A stretch of DNA of 64,000 nt, taken from contig NZ_JBBEYB010000002.1 in assembly GCF_037482285.1 (NCBI RefSeq), positions 400,337 to 464,336 of the forward strand, given 5' to 3'. Both the position numbers and the translations under genes were made by a program. A model generated the notes under the pieces. That model did no database searches. It was not told where the DNA came from and was given only the letters and a program-made list of their open reading frames with translations. Of this stretch, positions 29,799 through 38,610 are shown in pieces. Every line of letters begins with the position of its first letter. Positions within the stretch are counted from its first letter, which is position 1. The stretch is from Aquabacterium sp029268225 (lineage in GTDB: Bacteria; Pseudomonadota; Gammaproteobacteria; Burkholderiales; Burkholderiaceae_C).

Positions 29799-30851
29799 AT
29801 GAAGTTGGGCCGTAAGTCAGCCAGGATCGTGGCGACCGTGGGGGTCGCTTTGGGGGCCATGGGTCAGGCACACGCCGATCAGAAGCTCTGTGTGTACGAC
29901 ATGCTGGGGGCCACCGGCGACCTGTACAACATGACCAAGGACTATGTCGTGGCCATGCAGCGCAGCGGCGCCTCCATCGAACTCAAGGGCTACACCGACG
30001 AGCGGGTGGCCACCGAAGACTTCCGAACCGGTCAATGTGACGCGGTGGTGGCCACCGCTTTTCGCATTCGCCAGTTCAACGCAGTGTCTGGCTCGATCGA
30101 CACGCTGGGTGCGACCACCATCGTGCGCAACGGCAAGATCGACATCCCCGCCAGCTACGAGGTGGTGCGCAAGCTGATCCAGACCTATGCGTCGCCGGCC
30201 GCCACCAAGCTGATGACCGAAGGCAACAACGAGATCGGCGGCATCATTCCCCTGGGGGCGGCTTACCCCATCGTGGCCGATCGCAAGATCAACACCATCG
30301 AGGCCCTGGCGGGCAAACGCATTGCGGCCTTCGATCACGACAAGGCCCAAGCCGTGATGATCCAGCGCATTGGCGCACAGCCTGTTTCGGCGGACATCAC
30401 CAACTTTTCAACCAAGTTCAACAACGGGGCCGTCGACATGATCGCCGCCCCGACCATGGCCTACAAGCCGCTGGAGTTGGCCAAGGGCATCGGCAAGAAC
30501 GGCGCGATCACCCGGTTTCCGATCATGATCCTCACCTATCAGATGGTCATCAATCGGACGAAGTTTCCCGATGGCTTCGGTGTGAAGTCGCGTGAGTACT
30601 GGAGCAGTCAGTTCGATCGCGCCATGCAGCTGATCAAGCAAGCCGACGCGAGCATCCCTCCCGCCACCTGGATGGACCTGAGTGCCGAGAACTCCTACAA
30701 ATACACGCTGATGCTGCGCGAATCTCGCATCGACATCGCCCACAAGGGCCTGTACGACAAGCGCGGATTGAAGGTGATCAAGAAGATCCGCTGCAATGTG
30801 AACCCGGCCGACCCGGAGTGCACCACCAAGTCCGAAGAAGACTGGAAGTGA
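29799..30851 (+). CDS. Periplasmic solute-binding protein of a TRAP-like system (DUF6091-like)
   Basis: 350 residues, ATG 29799 preceded by GAGGAG. Signal peptide ends GQAHA before Asp27. The mature protein has a type-II periplasmic-binding look (DQKLCVYDMLGATGDLYN, FRTGQCDAVVATAFRIRQF, ALAGKRIAAFDHDKAQAVM) and resembles the group called putative solute-binding protein/DUF6091. Cysteines occur at LCVYD and GQCDA and as a C-terminal pair (RCNVNPADPEC), fit for disulfides. The TRAP permease starts 74 bases downstream. Substrate unknown: no close match to known dicarboxylate-binding motifs was recognised by eye. Confidence 0.72.
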   Translation: MKLGRKSARIVATVGVALGAMGQAHADQKLCVYDMLGATGDLYNMTKDYVVAMQRSGASIELKGYTDERVATEDFRTGQCDAVVATAFRIRQFNAVSGSIDTLGATTIVRNGKIDIPASYEVVRKLIQTYASPAATKLMTEGNNEIGGIIPLGAAYPIVADRKINTIEALAGKRIAAFDHDKAQAVMIQRIGAQPVSADITNFSTKFNNGAVDMIAAPTMAYKPLELAKGIGKNGAITRFPIMILTYQMVINRTKFPDGFGVKSREYWSSQFDRAMQLIKQADASIPPATWMDLSAENSYKYTLMLRESRIDIAHKGLYDKRGLKVIKKIRCNVNPADPECTTKSEEDWK

Positions 30852-30925
30852 TCTGCCACCGCCCTCGCCTCGCTGCATCTGCGCGCTGAATTCCCCTCCC
30901 GATACCACGGTCGTCCGAGTACCTC

Positions 30926-33079
30926 ATGCACACACCCACCTCACGTCCCTTGATGGGCAGAACCGCCCTGGAATGGTTCTCGACCCTGCCCGTATTCATC
31001 ATGCTGATCCTGACCCTGGTGATCGGCACGGGTGAGATGGTCCACGGTCAGTTGCTCAAACTTGGCGAGTCGCTGTTTGGCAACCCGGAAACGCAGGTGC
31101 AATATTTCATGCTGCGCGCCGAACCGGTCAAGCCCGAGTGCAACCCATCTATCGACATCGACGCCGAGGTGCAGCGTCAGTCGGCGGCGCCTGCACAGGG
31201 TGGCGACGACATCGACAACCTCTTCGGGGACACCGCCACGGCCAACGATCCAGCGGTGCTGCGCAAGTCCATCGAACAGGCCCAGGCCATCTGTCAAGCC
31301 AAGCACTCGCTGTACGAGCGCGTGCTGGCGCTGCAGACGCCTCAGGTCCAGATGTACCGGACCATCGAGACCAGCTTCTTCGGGCTTTTTCAGATCGGCA
31401 CCGAGAATCGCCCTCTGATCCTGCTGCTGATGGTGGCCATTGCGACCATCACCACCACACTGGGCCGGCACCACATTGGCATCCGCCCGGTCATCTATAC
31501 GCGTGACCATCAGGCTCAAACCCTGGCCCAGGTGATCGCCAATGGCTTCCTGCTGTTCTCTTGCGTGCGCTATTACCAGATCCTGCAAGGCAGCGGGGGC
31601 GTGCCCAAGGAAGAGGCGGTGCTCCACTGGATCTGGATGGCATTGTTCACCATCATGTTGCTGATCAATGTGGTGCGCGTGGTCCGTCCGCTCAGATCCT
31701 CGGAGGGAGCAGGCACCTGGGGTGCTGCAATGCTGGCCGTGCCCCTGTACGCCAACATGGCCATCATCGCTGGCGTGTATTTCCTGCTGACCGGTCACGA
31801 CGCTGGCCTGGCCATCTACATCAACCAGTTGATGGCCCTGCCGAGCATCTTCATGAACCTGGCCTTGTTCATCTGGGCCGGCATGCTGCTCAAGCAAAGC
31901 CGCATCGTTGACCTGCTGCTGGACGTGATCCGTCCGTGGAGCTTGTCGCCCCAATTGCTGACCTATCTGATTCTGCTGGGCGCCTCGGTGGCCACTGCTT
32001 ACACCGGCGCATCGGGGATCTTCGTGATCGCCGCGGGTGGAGTGATCTATCACGAGGTCCGCGCTGCAGGCGGCACCCGTCACTTTGCCCTGGCTGCCAC
32101 GGCCATGTCCGGCTCGCTGGGTGTGGTGCTGCGTCCCTGTCTGCTGATCGTGATGATCGCGGCGTTGAACAAGGAAGTCACCACAAACGGCCTGTACCAC
32201 TGGGGCTTCTATGTGTTCCTGCTGACCTCCACGCTGTTCTTCCTGGTGTCTCAGTTGCTGCGCAAGCAACGCGCTTCGATCGAATCGCCCTCGGTCGCGA
32301 TCCCTGCCATGCTGCGCAAGATGATCCCCGTGCTGCCTTACGCTCTGCTGACCGTAGCGATCGTGATGCTGTATGACTACGCGCTCGAAACCCCGCTGAA
32401 CGAGATCACCGCACCGACGATCATGCCGATCATCTTGCTGCTGCTGCTGATCTATGACAAGGCGACGAACAAGGGCAAGGCCGAGCTCACGCCCGATTAC
32501 GCGAGCCATCGCCAGGAAGGCGTCGAACGTTCGGTGCGTTTTGCCACCACAGAAGCCATTGGCCACGTGGGTGCCCTGATGAGCCTGATGACCTTGTCCC
32601 TGGCTGTGGGCGGCATCATCGAGCGCTCTGAAATCGTTCACCTGTTCCCGCAGGTCTTCGAGTCGCCTTGGCATGCCATGGCTGTGTTGTGCCTGGTGAT
32701 GGTGTTCCTGGGCATGGTGATGGACCCATTGGGCGCCATCATTCTGGTATCGGGCACCCTGGCGCCCATCGCCTATGCCAACCACATCGACCCGTTGCAC
32801 TTCTGGATGGTGGTGCTGGTGTCGTTCGAACTGGGCTATCTGTCGCCACCGGTGGCCCTCAATCAGTTGCTGACGCGACAGGTTGTGGGTGAGGATGAAG
32901 TGGCACAGGCCGATGCCGACGTGCGTCACTTGGGCTTCTACGGTCGCTACGAACGCTGGATCCTGCCTGTGGTGGTGATGCTGCTGGGCCTGTTCATCGT
33001 TGCCTTCGGCCCGCTGCTGGCGCAGCATGTGGAAGCCTTCTCGTTCCTGAAGGACTTGCTGCCTCACGCGACCGAATAA
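30926..33079 (+). CDS. TRAP-like transporter permease, long single-chain form
   Basis: 717 residues against about 430 for a plain DctM large subunit. One membrane segment (FIMLILTLVIGTGEMVHG) leads into an extracytoplasmic loop of about 100 residues with two cysteines (PECNPS and AICQAKH) and an acidic patch, then further segments and a DctM-like core: TAYTGASGIFVIAAGG, LGMVMDPLGAIILVSGTLAP and YLSPPVALNQLL. The N-terminal 270 residues may stand in for a separate DctQ small subunit, none of which is encoded nearby. TRAP transporters are Na+ or H+ driven and need an external binding protein, here the preceding gene. Confidence 0.82.
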   Translation: MHTPTSRPLMGRTALEWFSTLPVFIMLILTLVIGTGEMVHGQLLKLGESLFGNPETQVQYFMLRAEPVKPECNPSIDIDAEVQRQSAAPAQGGDDIDNLFGDTATANDPAVLRKSIEQAQAICQAKHSLYERVLALQTPQVQMYRTIETSFFGLFQIGTENRPLILLLMVAIATITTTLGRHHIGIRPVIYTRDHQAQTLAQVIANGFLLFSCVRYYQILQGSGGVPKEEAVLHWIWMALFTIMLLINVVRVVRPLRSSEGAGTWGAAMLAVPLYANMAIIAGVYFLLTGHDAGLAIYINQLMALPSIFMNLALFIWAGMLLKQSRIVDLLLDVIRPWSLSPQLLTYLILLGASVATAYTGASGIFVIAAGGVIYHEVRAAGGTRHFALAATAMSGSLGVVLRPCLLIVMIAALNKEVTTNGLYHWGFYVFLLTSTLFFLVSQLLRKQRASIESPSVAIPAMLRKMIPVLPYALLTVAIVMLYDYALETPLNEITAPTIMPIILLLLLIYDKATNKGKAELTPDYASHRQEGVERSVRFATTEAIGHVGALMSLMTLSLAVGGIIERSEIVHLFPQVFESPWHAMAVLCLVMVFLGMVMDPLGAIILVSGTLAPIAYANHIDPLHFWMVVLVSFELGYLSPPVALNQLLTRQVVGEDEVAQADADVRHLGFYGRYERWILPVVVMLLGLFIVAFGPLLAQHVEAFSFLKDLLPHATE

Positions 33080-33123
33080 GTTCAATCGCACGGCCTGCAG
33101 GGCGGCAATGTTATGGTCACGCC

Positions 33124-35844
33124 ATGACTTGCCGCCCTTTTTTTGCCCCGCTTTGTCTGAGTCCTCTGCTGCTGTTGGGTGCCTGTGGCTCCGCCCCTCA
33201 GAAGCAAACCCACAACTCGATGGAGGCAGCCACCGTCGCGACAACGCCGAGTGTGGCTCGCCCAGTTGCGCCCGCATCGACATCGACCTCACCGTCTCCG
33301 TCTGCGGCCAGTGCGACAGGCAGCACGCCCTTTCAAACGGTCATCCAGGGCGCACAACGGCAGAGTGGCTTGCTGCCTCTGTGGCGCAAGGAAGACAAGG
33401 TCTGGCTGGAGTTGAGCCCACAGAGCCTCAACAAGCCCTTGTTCTTTTCGCCCAAGCTGGCCTCAGGTATTGGTGAAGGCGGGCTGTTTGGCGGTTTGAT
33501 GCAAAGTCGATGGGCGCAGGTCGGTCGGCCGCAGTGGGTCACCTTCCGTCAGGTACACAAACAGGTGCAGTTGCTCGCGGTGAATGCCGCGTACACAGCC
33601 CTGCCAGGCACGCCGCAGGCTCGTGCGGTGGAGGCAGCCTTCTCCCCCAGCCTGCTGGGCAGCGTCCCCGTAGCCAGTGCGCCGCACCCTGAAACCGGCG
33701 CCGTGCTGATCGAGTTGACGCCGCTGCTGCTGAGTGACCTGCTCGGTCTGGGCATGCAACTGCAGCGCACCTACCGACAGGGCTACAGCCTGGATGCACG
33801 CAATTCAAGCGTGCTGAGCGCACGCGCCACCCCTGATCGGCTCGTGTTTGAGGTCAGCCAACACTTCGCCAGCGCCAACCTGGCGGCCCCCACGCCTGGT
33901 GCGTCCGTCGGAGCCACAGGCAGTGGACCCAATCCCAGCACGCCTCAGGCCGTTCCCGACCCACGCAGCTTGTTCCTGACGACGCATTACACCTTGTCGG
34001 CCCTACCGGCTCAACCCATGCGCCCCAGGCCAGCCGACGCGCGCGTGGGCTACTTCACCACCTCGGTCACCGACTTCACCGACGACCTGACGCGCACGCC
34101 GCGTCAACACTTCATCAACCGCTGGCGTTTGAGCAAGAAGGACCCGAACGCACCGCTGTCTGAGCCTGTGCAGCCCATCGTGTTCTGGCTCGATCCCAGC
34201 ATTCCGGAGGCTTACCGCAGCACCATCACCGAGGGTGTGCTGGTCTGGAACCGTGCATTTGAGGCCATCGGTTACCGGAACGCCATCGAAGTGCGTGCTC
34301 CTCAGCCCGGCCAGTCCATCGACACCCTGGCCACTGGCCAGGCCTCCATCCGCTGGATGACCAACGCCCAGCCTCGCTTTGGTGCCATCGGCCCATCGCA
34401 TGTCGACCCACGCACCGGAGAGATCCTGGGGGCCGACATTGCGCTGGAGAGTCTGTCGTCCCGCAGCATCCGCACGGTGCGCAGCCAGATCCTGACGTCC
34501 ACAGCGCTTCATCTTGAACATGCGGATGATGCCCACGGAGCAGCCTGCCAACATGGCGACCTCGCTGCCGAGCAACTCGCCTTGGGTCTCGACGTGCTGG
34601 AAGCGCAAGGCGTGATCGACCCCGATAGCCCACAGGTGCGCGACTTCGTGCTGGCCTACATCAAGGACACCACCATGCACGAGGTGGGCCACACCTTGGG
34701 TCTGCGCCACAATTTCCGCGCTTCACGCTGGCGTACCGCGCAGGAGTTGACCCATCCGCTGTTGACGGCCGAGCACGGCATCAGTGCCTCGGTGATGGAG
34801 TACTCCCCGATCAACCTGCCCGCACCGGGGCAATCGGCCGGCGCGCCGTTCCAGACCACCTTGGGCCCTTATGACTTCTGGGCCATCGCCTATGGCTATG
34901 GTGACCTGCCAGATGACACCGCACAGGCTTCGGCGGCGCTGAAGTCCTTGGCGCAACGCAGTGCGGACCCCGCTCAAGCGGATGCTCTGGCGTATGGCAC
35001 CGACGAGGACAATCTGTGGGGACTGGACCCACAAGCCTTGACCTTTGACCTCGGGCGCGACCCAGTGGCCTTTGCACGCACTCGCATCGCCATCGTGCGT
35101 GACCTGCTGAACCGCCAAGCCACGCGCACGCTGAGCCCGAACGACGATGCCACCGTGCTGCGTCGCAGCGTGAGCTATGGCTTGCGCGACCTCGCACGCA
35201 CCAGCCAGACCTTGCTGCGACAGGTCGGTGGCTTGATCACCCGCCGCGATGCGCCTGGCAGTGGCCGCGACCTGCTTGAACCGCTGCCGGCTGCCGCCCA
35301 GCGCGAGGCCTTGCAAATGCTGTTGAGCGACTTCCTGTCGAGTGAGGCGGTGGCCTTGCCGCCCGCGCTGCTTCGCCGACTGGCGCCAGACTATCTGGAA
35401 CGTGAAGACGCCAGCAGCACCGACTTTTCGGCCGCCGAGCAGTTGCTGAGCCTGCAGCGAGCCGTCTTGAATCACCTGATGGCCGACACACTGGCAGACC
35501 GTTTGCAAGACAACGCCGACAAGGTGCGCGATCGCGAAGCACATCCGCTGTCTGTAGCCGAATTGCAGCAAGGCCTGCGACAAGCCGTGTGGCGCCCTGC
35601 TGGTGGGCAGGCATCTTGGCAACGCAACCTGCGGCGCGAGCATGTCACGCGTCTGGCGGCCGCCGTGCTGCGCAGCACCGGACGCGCCGACGCCCGCGCC
35701 ATCGTCCGTCTGGAAGCCGAAACCCTGCTGCGCCAGTTGCAGGCCAGCGCCAGCGGCGACCGCACCGAACAGGCGCACCGACGCGCCTGCATCGAGATCC
35801 TCCAGAACGCCCTGCAGGCCCGGGTGATGCGCACCGGCCCTTGA
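33124..35844 (+). CDS. Lipoprotein zinc-dependent metalloprotease (DUF5117/DUF4953 type)
   Basis: 906 residues. Lipoprotein signal with lipobox LGAC (Cys21), so a periplasmic or outer-membrane surface enzyme. A long N-terminal beta-rich domain of the DUF5117 type (RKEDKVWLELSPQSLNKPL) precedes the catalytic motif HEVGHTLGLRHNF, giving zinc ligands His519, His523 and His529 and catalytic Glu520; SVMEY (Met558) fits a metzincin Met-turn. The C-terminal third is helical. It starts 45 bases after the TRAP permease on the same strand and may share its transcript; a functional link is not shown. Natural substrate unknown. Confidence 0.85.
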   Translation: MTCRPFFAPLCLSPLLLLGACGSAPQKQTHNSMEAATVATTPSVARPVAPASTSTSPSPSAASATGSTPFQTVIQGAQRQSGLLPLWRKEDKVWLELSPQSLNKPLFFSPKLASGIGEGGLFGGLMQSRWAQVGRPQWVTFRQVHKQVQLLAVNAAYTALPGTPQARAVEAAFSPSLLGSVPVASAPHPETGAVLIELTPLLLSDLLGLGMQLQRTYRQGYSLDARNSSVLSARATPDRLVFEVSQHFASANLAAPTPGASVGATGSGPNPSTPQAVPDPRSLFLTTHYTLSALPAQPMRPRPADARVGYFTTSVTDFTDDLTRTPRQHFINRWRLSKKDPNAPLSEPVQPIVFWLDPSIPEAYRSTITEGVLVWNRAFEAIGYRNAIEVRAPQPGQSIDTLATGQASIRWMTNAQPRFGAIGPSHVDPRTGEILGADIALESLSSRSIRTVRSQILTSTALHLEHADDAHGAACQHGDLAAEQLALGLDVLEAQGVIDPDSPQVRDFVLAYIKDTTMHEVGHTLGLRHNFRASRWRTAQELTHPLLTAEHGISASVMEYSPINLPAPGQSAGAPFQTTLGPYDFWAIAYGYGDLPDDTAQASAALKSLAQRSADPAQADALAYGTDEDNLWGLDPQALTFDLGRDPVAFARTRIAIVRDLLNRQATRTLSPNDDATVLRRSVSYGLRDLARTSQTLLRQVGGLITRRDAPGSGRDLLEPLPAAAQREALQMLLSDFLSSEAVALPPALLRRLAPDYLEREDASSTDFSAAEQLLSLQRAVLNHLMADTLADRLQDNADKVRDREAHPLSVAELQQGLRQAVWRPAGGQASWQRNLRREHVTRLAAAVLRSTGRADARAIVRLEAETLLRQLQASASGDRTEQAHRRACIEILQNALQARVMRTGP

Positions 35845-35879
35845 GGGGGAGTGCCCTTCACCCCAGCGGGTGACGCTCA

Positions 35880-35912
35880 GGTGAGCCGCAAGAGGGACAA
35901 TAGCGGCTCACC
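35880..35912 (+). repeat. Perfect 10-bp inverted repeat upstream of the dinG-type gene
   Basis: GGTGAGCCGC (35880-35889) and GCGGCTCACC (35903-35912) flank 13 bases that include a -10-like GACAAT (35896-35901). No T-run follows, so a terminator is unlikely; an operator around the promoter fits better. It does not resemble a LexA box. Confidence 0.5.
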
Positions 35913-35928
35913 GCCTTCAATTGTTCGC

Positions 35929-38166
35929 ATGGACCTGCCCACCCTCTTCTCTGAATCCGGCCCGCTGGCCCGTGCCTTCGATGGCTATTGCGTGCGGACC
36001 GAGCAGATCGAGATGGCCCAAGCCATCCAAGCCGCCATCCGCGAAGCCAGCACGGTGGTGCTGGAAGCCGGCACCGGAGTGGGCAAGACAGCGGCCTACC
36101 TGGTGCCCTCGCTGCTCGAAGGTGGCAAGGTCATCGTCTCGACCGGCACCAAGGCCCTGCAAGACCAGCTCTTTCACCGCGACCTGCCCGCCGTGCGCGA
36201 TGCCTTGGGGGTGCCCATCAAGGTTGCGCTGCTCAAGGGCCGCAGCAACTACCTGTGCTGGCACCACCTCGACCGCACCAACCAGGACGCCACGCTGCTG
36301 GGCAGCCGACAGGAGGTACGTGACCTCGGCTTCATCAACAGCTTCATCCACCGCAGCCCCACCGGCGACAAGGCCGAATGCCCGACGGTGCCTGAGCATG
36401 CGACGATCTGGGCCCGCGTCACGTCCACCCGCGAGAACTGTCTGGGCAGCGACTGCCCGCGCTACAGCGAGTGCTTCGTCGTCAAGGCCCGACGCGAGGC
36501 GCAGGACGCCGATGTCGTCGTGGTCAACCACCACCTCTTCTTTGCCGACCTGATGCTGCGCGAAGAAGGCGTGCCCGAGTTGCTGCCCAACGCCCAGACC
36601 ATCATCTTCGACGAAGCCCACCAGCTGCCCGACACGGCCACGCTGTTCTTTGGCGATTCGGTCTCGACCCTGCAGTTCCTCGACCTGCTGCGCGACACCC
36701 TGGCCACGGGCCAGGCGCAGGCCCGCGATGGCGCCAACTGGAACGACGTGCTCGCCCCGCTGGACCGTGCCGCCCGCGATCTGCGCCTGTGTTTCGGGCC
36801 ACAGTTACAGCGTCTGTCACAAGCCCAGCTTGGTCTGGATCACCCCTTGTGGGCCGCGCTCGACAAGCTCAAGGATGCTCTCGCGCACGTGCGCGACGTG
36901 CTCGACAGCCAGGCCGAACGCTCCCCCGACCTGGCCCAGTTGCACCGCCGCGCCCATGAGCTGATGCAGCGCCTGATGGCCTGGGGGGCCCCGGAGCGCG
37001 CTGGGGAGCCCGAGCTGTGCTGGATCGATGTGGGCTCGCACGGTGTTCAACTGCACCGCACGCCCATCTCGGTGGCCGAGGTCTTCCGACGCCAGCGCCT
37101 CGGCTTGGGCGAGGCCGAGATCGCGCCCGATGAGGAGGTGGACGAAAACGACGAGATCGTGCGCCACACACTGGACGACGATGAAGCCGCCATGATGGAC
37201 GCCTTCGGGGATGTCGAGCCGGTAGCCCCGCTGCGGCCGACCAGCCCGAGTAGGCAGCGCGGCGGCAACGCTGAGGACGATGCGGATGGCGATGACGCGG
37301 AGGACCTGCAGGCGCTGCTCGCGGGGGCCGACGACGTAGGCTCGCCCTCTGGTCATGAGCGTCCCCCTACCGCCAAGCTCTCGGCCGAGGTCAGCAGCAT
37401 CGCCCCACCGCCTCGCAAGGCCTGGGTCTTCACCTCGGCCACGCTGGCGGTCAAAAACGACTTCAGCCATTTCACCCATGCGCTCGGACTGGAAGACGCC
37501 GCGTGCCAGTCCTGGTCCAGCCCCTACGACTACCCTTCGCAGGCCATCCTGTACGTGCCCCACAACGTGCCGCAACCCTCCGACCCCGGCCACACCGATG
37601 CGGTGGTGGATGCAGCCCTGCCGCTGATCCGCGCCAACCGGGGGCGGGCCTTTGTGCTGTGCACCAGCTTGCGTGCGGTGGCCAAGGCCGCCGAGCGCCT
37701 GAAGAAGATCTTTGGGGAGTCCGGCGACCCCTTCCCCGTGCTGCAGCAAGGCGATGCGCCCCGCCCCACACTGCTGGAAGACTTCCGCCGCGCCGGTAAC
37801 GCCGTGCTGGTGGGCAGCCACAGCTTCTGGGAAGGCATCGACGTGAAAGGCGATGCCCTCACGCTGGTGGTGATCGACAAGCTGCCCTTCGCCCCGCCCG
37901 ACGACCCGGTGCTGGCCAAGCGCCTGGAGTTGCTCGCCAAGGCCGGCGGCAACCCCTTCATGAGCCACCAGGTGCCACAGGCCATCATCGCTCTCAAGCA
38001 GGGTGCAGGCCGCCTCATCCGCAGCGAGACCGACCGCGGTGTGCTGATGATCTGCGACACCCGCCTGATCGACAAGCCCTACGGCCGCCGCATCTGGCAG
38101 AGCCTGCCGCCGATGCGACGCTCACGCATCGAGCAGGAGGTCGTGGACTTCCTGCTCACTTTGTGA
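35929..38166 (+). CDS. DinG/YoaA-family ATP-dependent DNA helicase
   Basis: 745 residues, ATG 35929 (MDLPTLFSESG). An XPD-like Fe-S superfamily 2 helicase: Q-motif region, Walker A EAGTGVGKTAAY, cluster cysteines Cys110, Cys171, Cys176 and Cys182 (CLGSDCPRYSEC), DEAH box IIFDEAHQLP, and C-terminal motifs SFWEGIDVKG and QGAGRLIRSETDRG. These enzymes unwind R-loops and D-loops. An acidic low-complexity insertion near residues 400-480 (VDENDEIVRH, AEDDADGDDAEDL) sits between the helicase lobes. Both DinG and YoaA fit; the length favours neither strongly. Confidence 0.92.
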   Translation: MDLPTLFSESGPLARAFDGYCVRTEQIEMAQAIQAAIREASTVVLEAGTGVGKTAAYLVPSLLEGGKVIVSTGTKALQDQLFHRDLPAVRDALGVPIKVALLKGRSNYLCWHHLDRTNQDATLLGSRQEVRDLGFINSFIHRSPTGDKAECPTVPEHATIWARVTSTRENCLGSDCPRYSECFVVKARREAQDADVVVVNHHLFFADLMLREEGVPELLPNAQTIIFDEAHQLPDTATLFFGDSVSTLQFLDLLRDTLATGQAQARDGANWNDVLAPLDRAARDLRLCFGPQLQRLSQAQLGLDHPLWAALDKLKDALAHVRDVLDSQAERSPDLAQLHRRAHELMQRLMAWGAPERAGEPELCWIDVGSHGVQLHRTPISVAEVFRRQRLGLGEAEIAPDEEVDENDEIVRHTLDDDEAAMMDAFGDVEPVAPLRPTSPSRQRGGNAEDDADGDDAEDLQALLAGADDVGSPSGHERPPTAKLSAEVSSIAPPPRKAWVFTSATLAVKNDFSHFTHALGLEDAACQSWSSPYDYPSQAILYVPHNVPQPSDPGHTDAVVDAALPLIRANRGRAFVLCTSLRAVAKAAERLKKIFGESGDPFPVLQQGDAPRPTLLEDFRRAGNAVLVGSHSFWEGIDVKGDALTLVVIDKLPFAPPDDPVLAKRLELLAKAGGNPFMSHQVPQAIIALKQGAGRLIRSETDRGVLMICDTRLIDKPYGRRIWQSLPPMRRSRIEQEVVDFLLTL

Positions 38167-38217
38167 GCCTGCCCAGAGACCAGAGACAGCTCTCGACAGG
38201 CCGTCAGGACCCAGCGC

Positions 38218-38559
38218 TCAGCGCAGGGTGCCCACATAGCGTTGGCGTGGCACCACCGGGTCGAAGTCCGATGAGGCAAAGCGGGAGGCACCAAAGTCGC
38301 TGGCCTCTCTGGACGATGCCTCGGGCGGTGGCGCCCGCCGCTCAGGCTTGGGCACCGGTGCAGGTGGCAGCAATGCGGCCTCCAGCTTGTCGGCGAGCCT
38401 CAGCAACTCCGGATGGTCTTCGGTGCGGGCGACCCGGATGACCTCACGGGCATACTCCGAGCTGTGGATCATCCACTCCACATCGGTCACCCGGCCGTTG
38501 ACCCGGCGCAGCACCACGTGCAGGTGCGCCGCGATGGCAAACTTTTCACTGTCCAGCAT
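38218..38559 (-). CDS. Conserved hypothetical protein
   Basis: 113 residues from ATG 38559, chosen because AGGAGG lies 5 bases upstream of it; the ATG three bases earlier is too close to that site. The N-terminal half (MLDSEKFAIAAHLHVVLRR, VTDVEWMIHSSEYAREVIRVA) looks like a compact alpha/beta domain; the rest is Pro/Ser-rich and low complexity. No family recognised with confidence. It lies 51 bases after amtB on the same strand and may be expressed with it. No signal peptide or membrane segment is visible, so the product should be cytoplasmic. Confidence 0.7.
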   Translation of the reverse strand: MLDSEKFAIAAHLHVVLRRVNGRVTDVEWMIHSSEYAREVIRVARTEDHPELLRLADKLEAALLPPAPVPKPERRAPPPEASSREASDFGASRFASSDFDPVVPRQRYVGTLR

Positions 38560-38610
38560 CATGTCCTCCTGAGACTCACACGGCGAGGGCCACCCCAAGG
38601 TTGTGGCGCC

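Noticed and set aside
30941..33292. Long open frame antisense to the TRAP-like permease
   Set aside because: Extreme His/Gln content and no motif; the + strand has clear membrane segments and DctM signatures.
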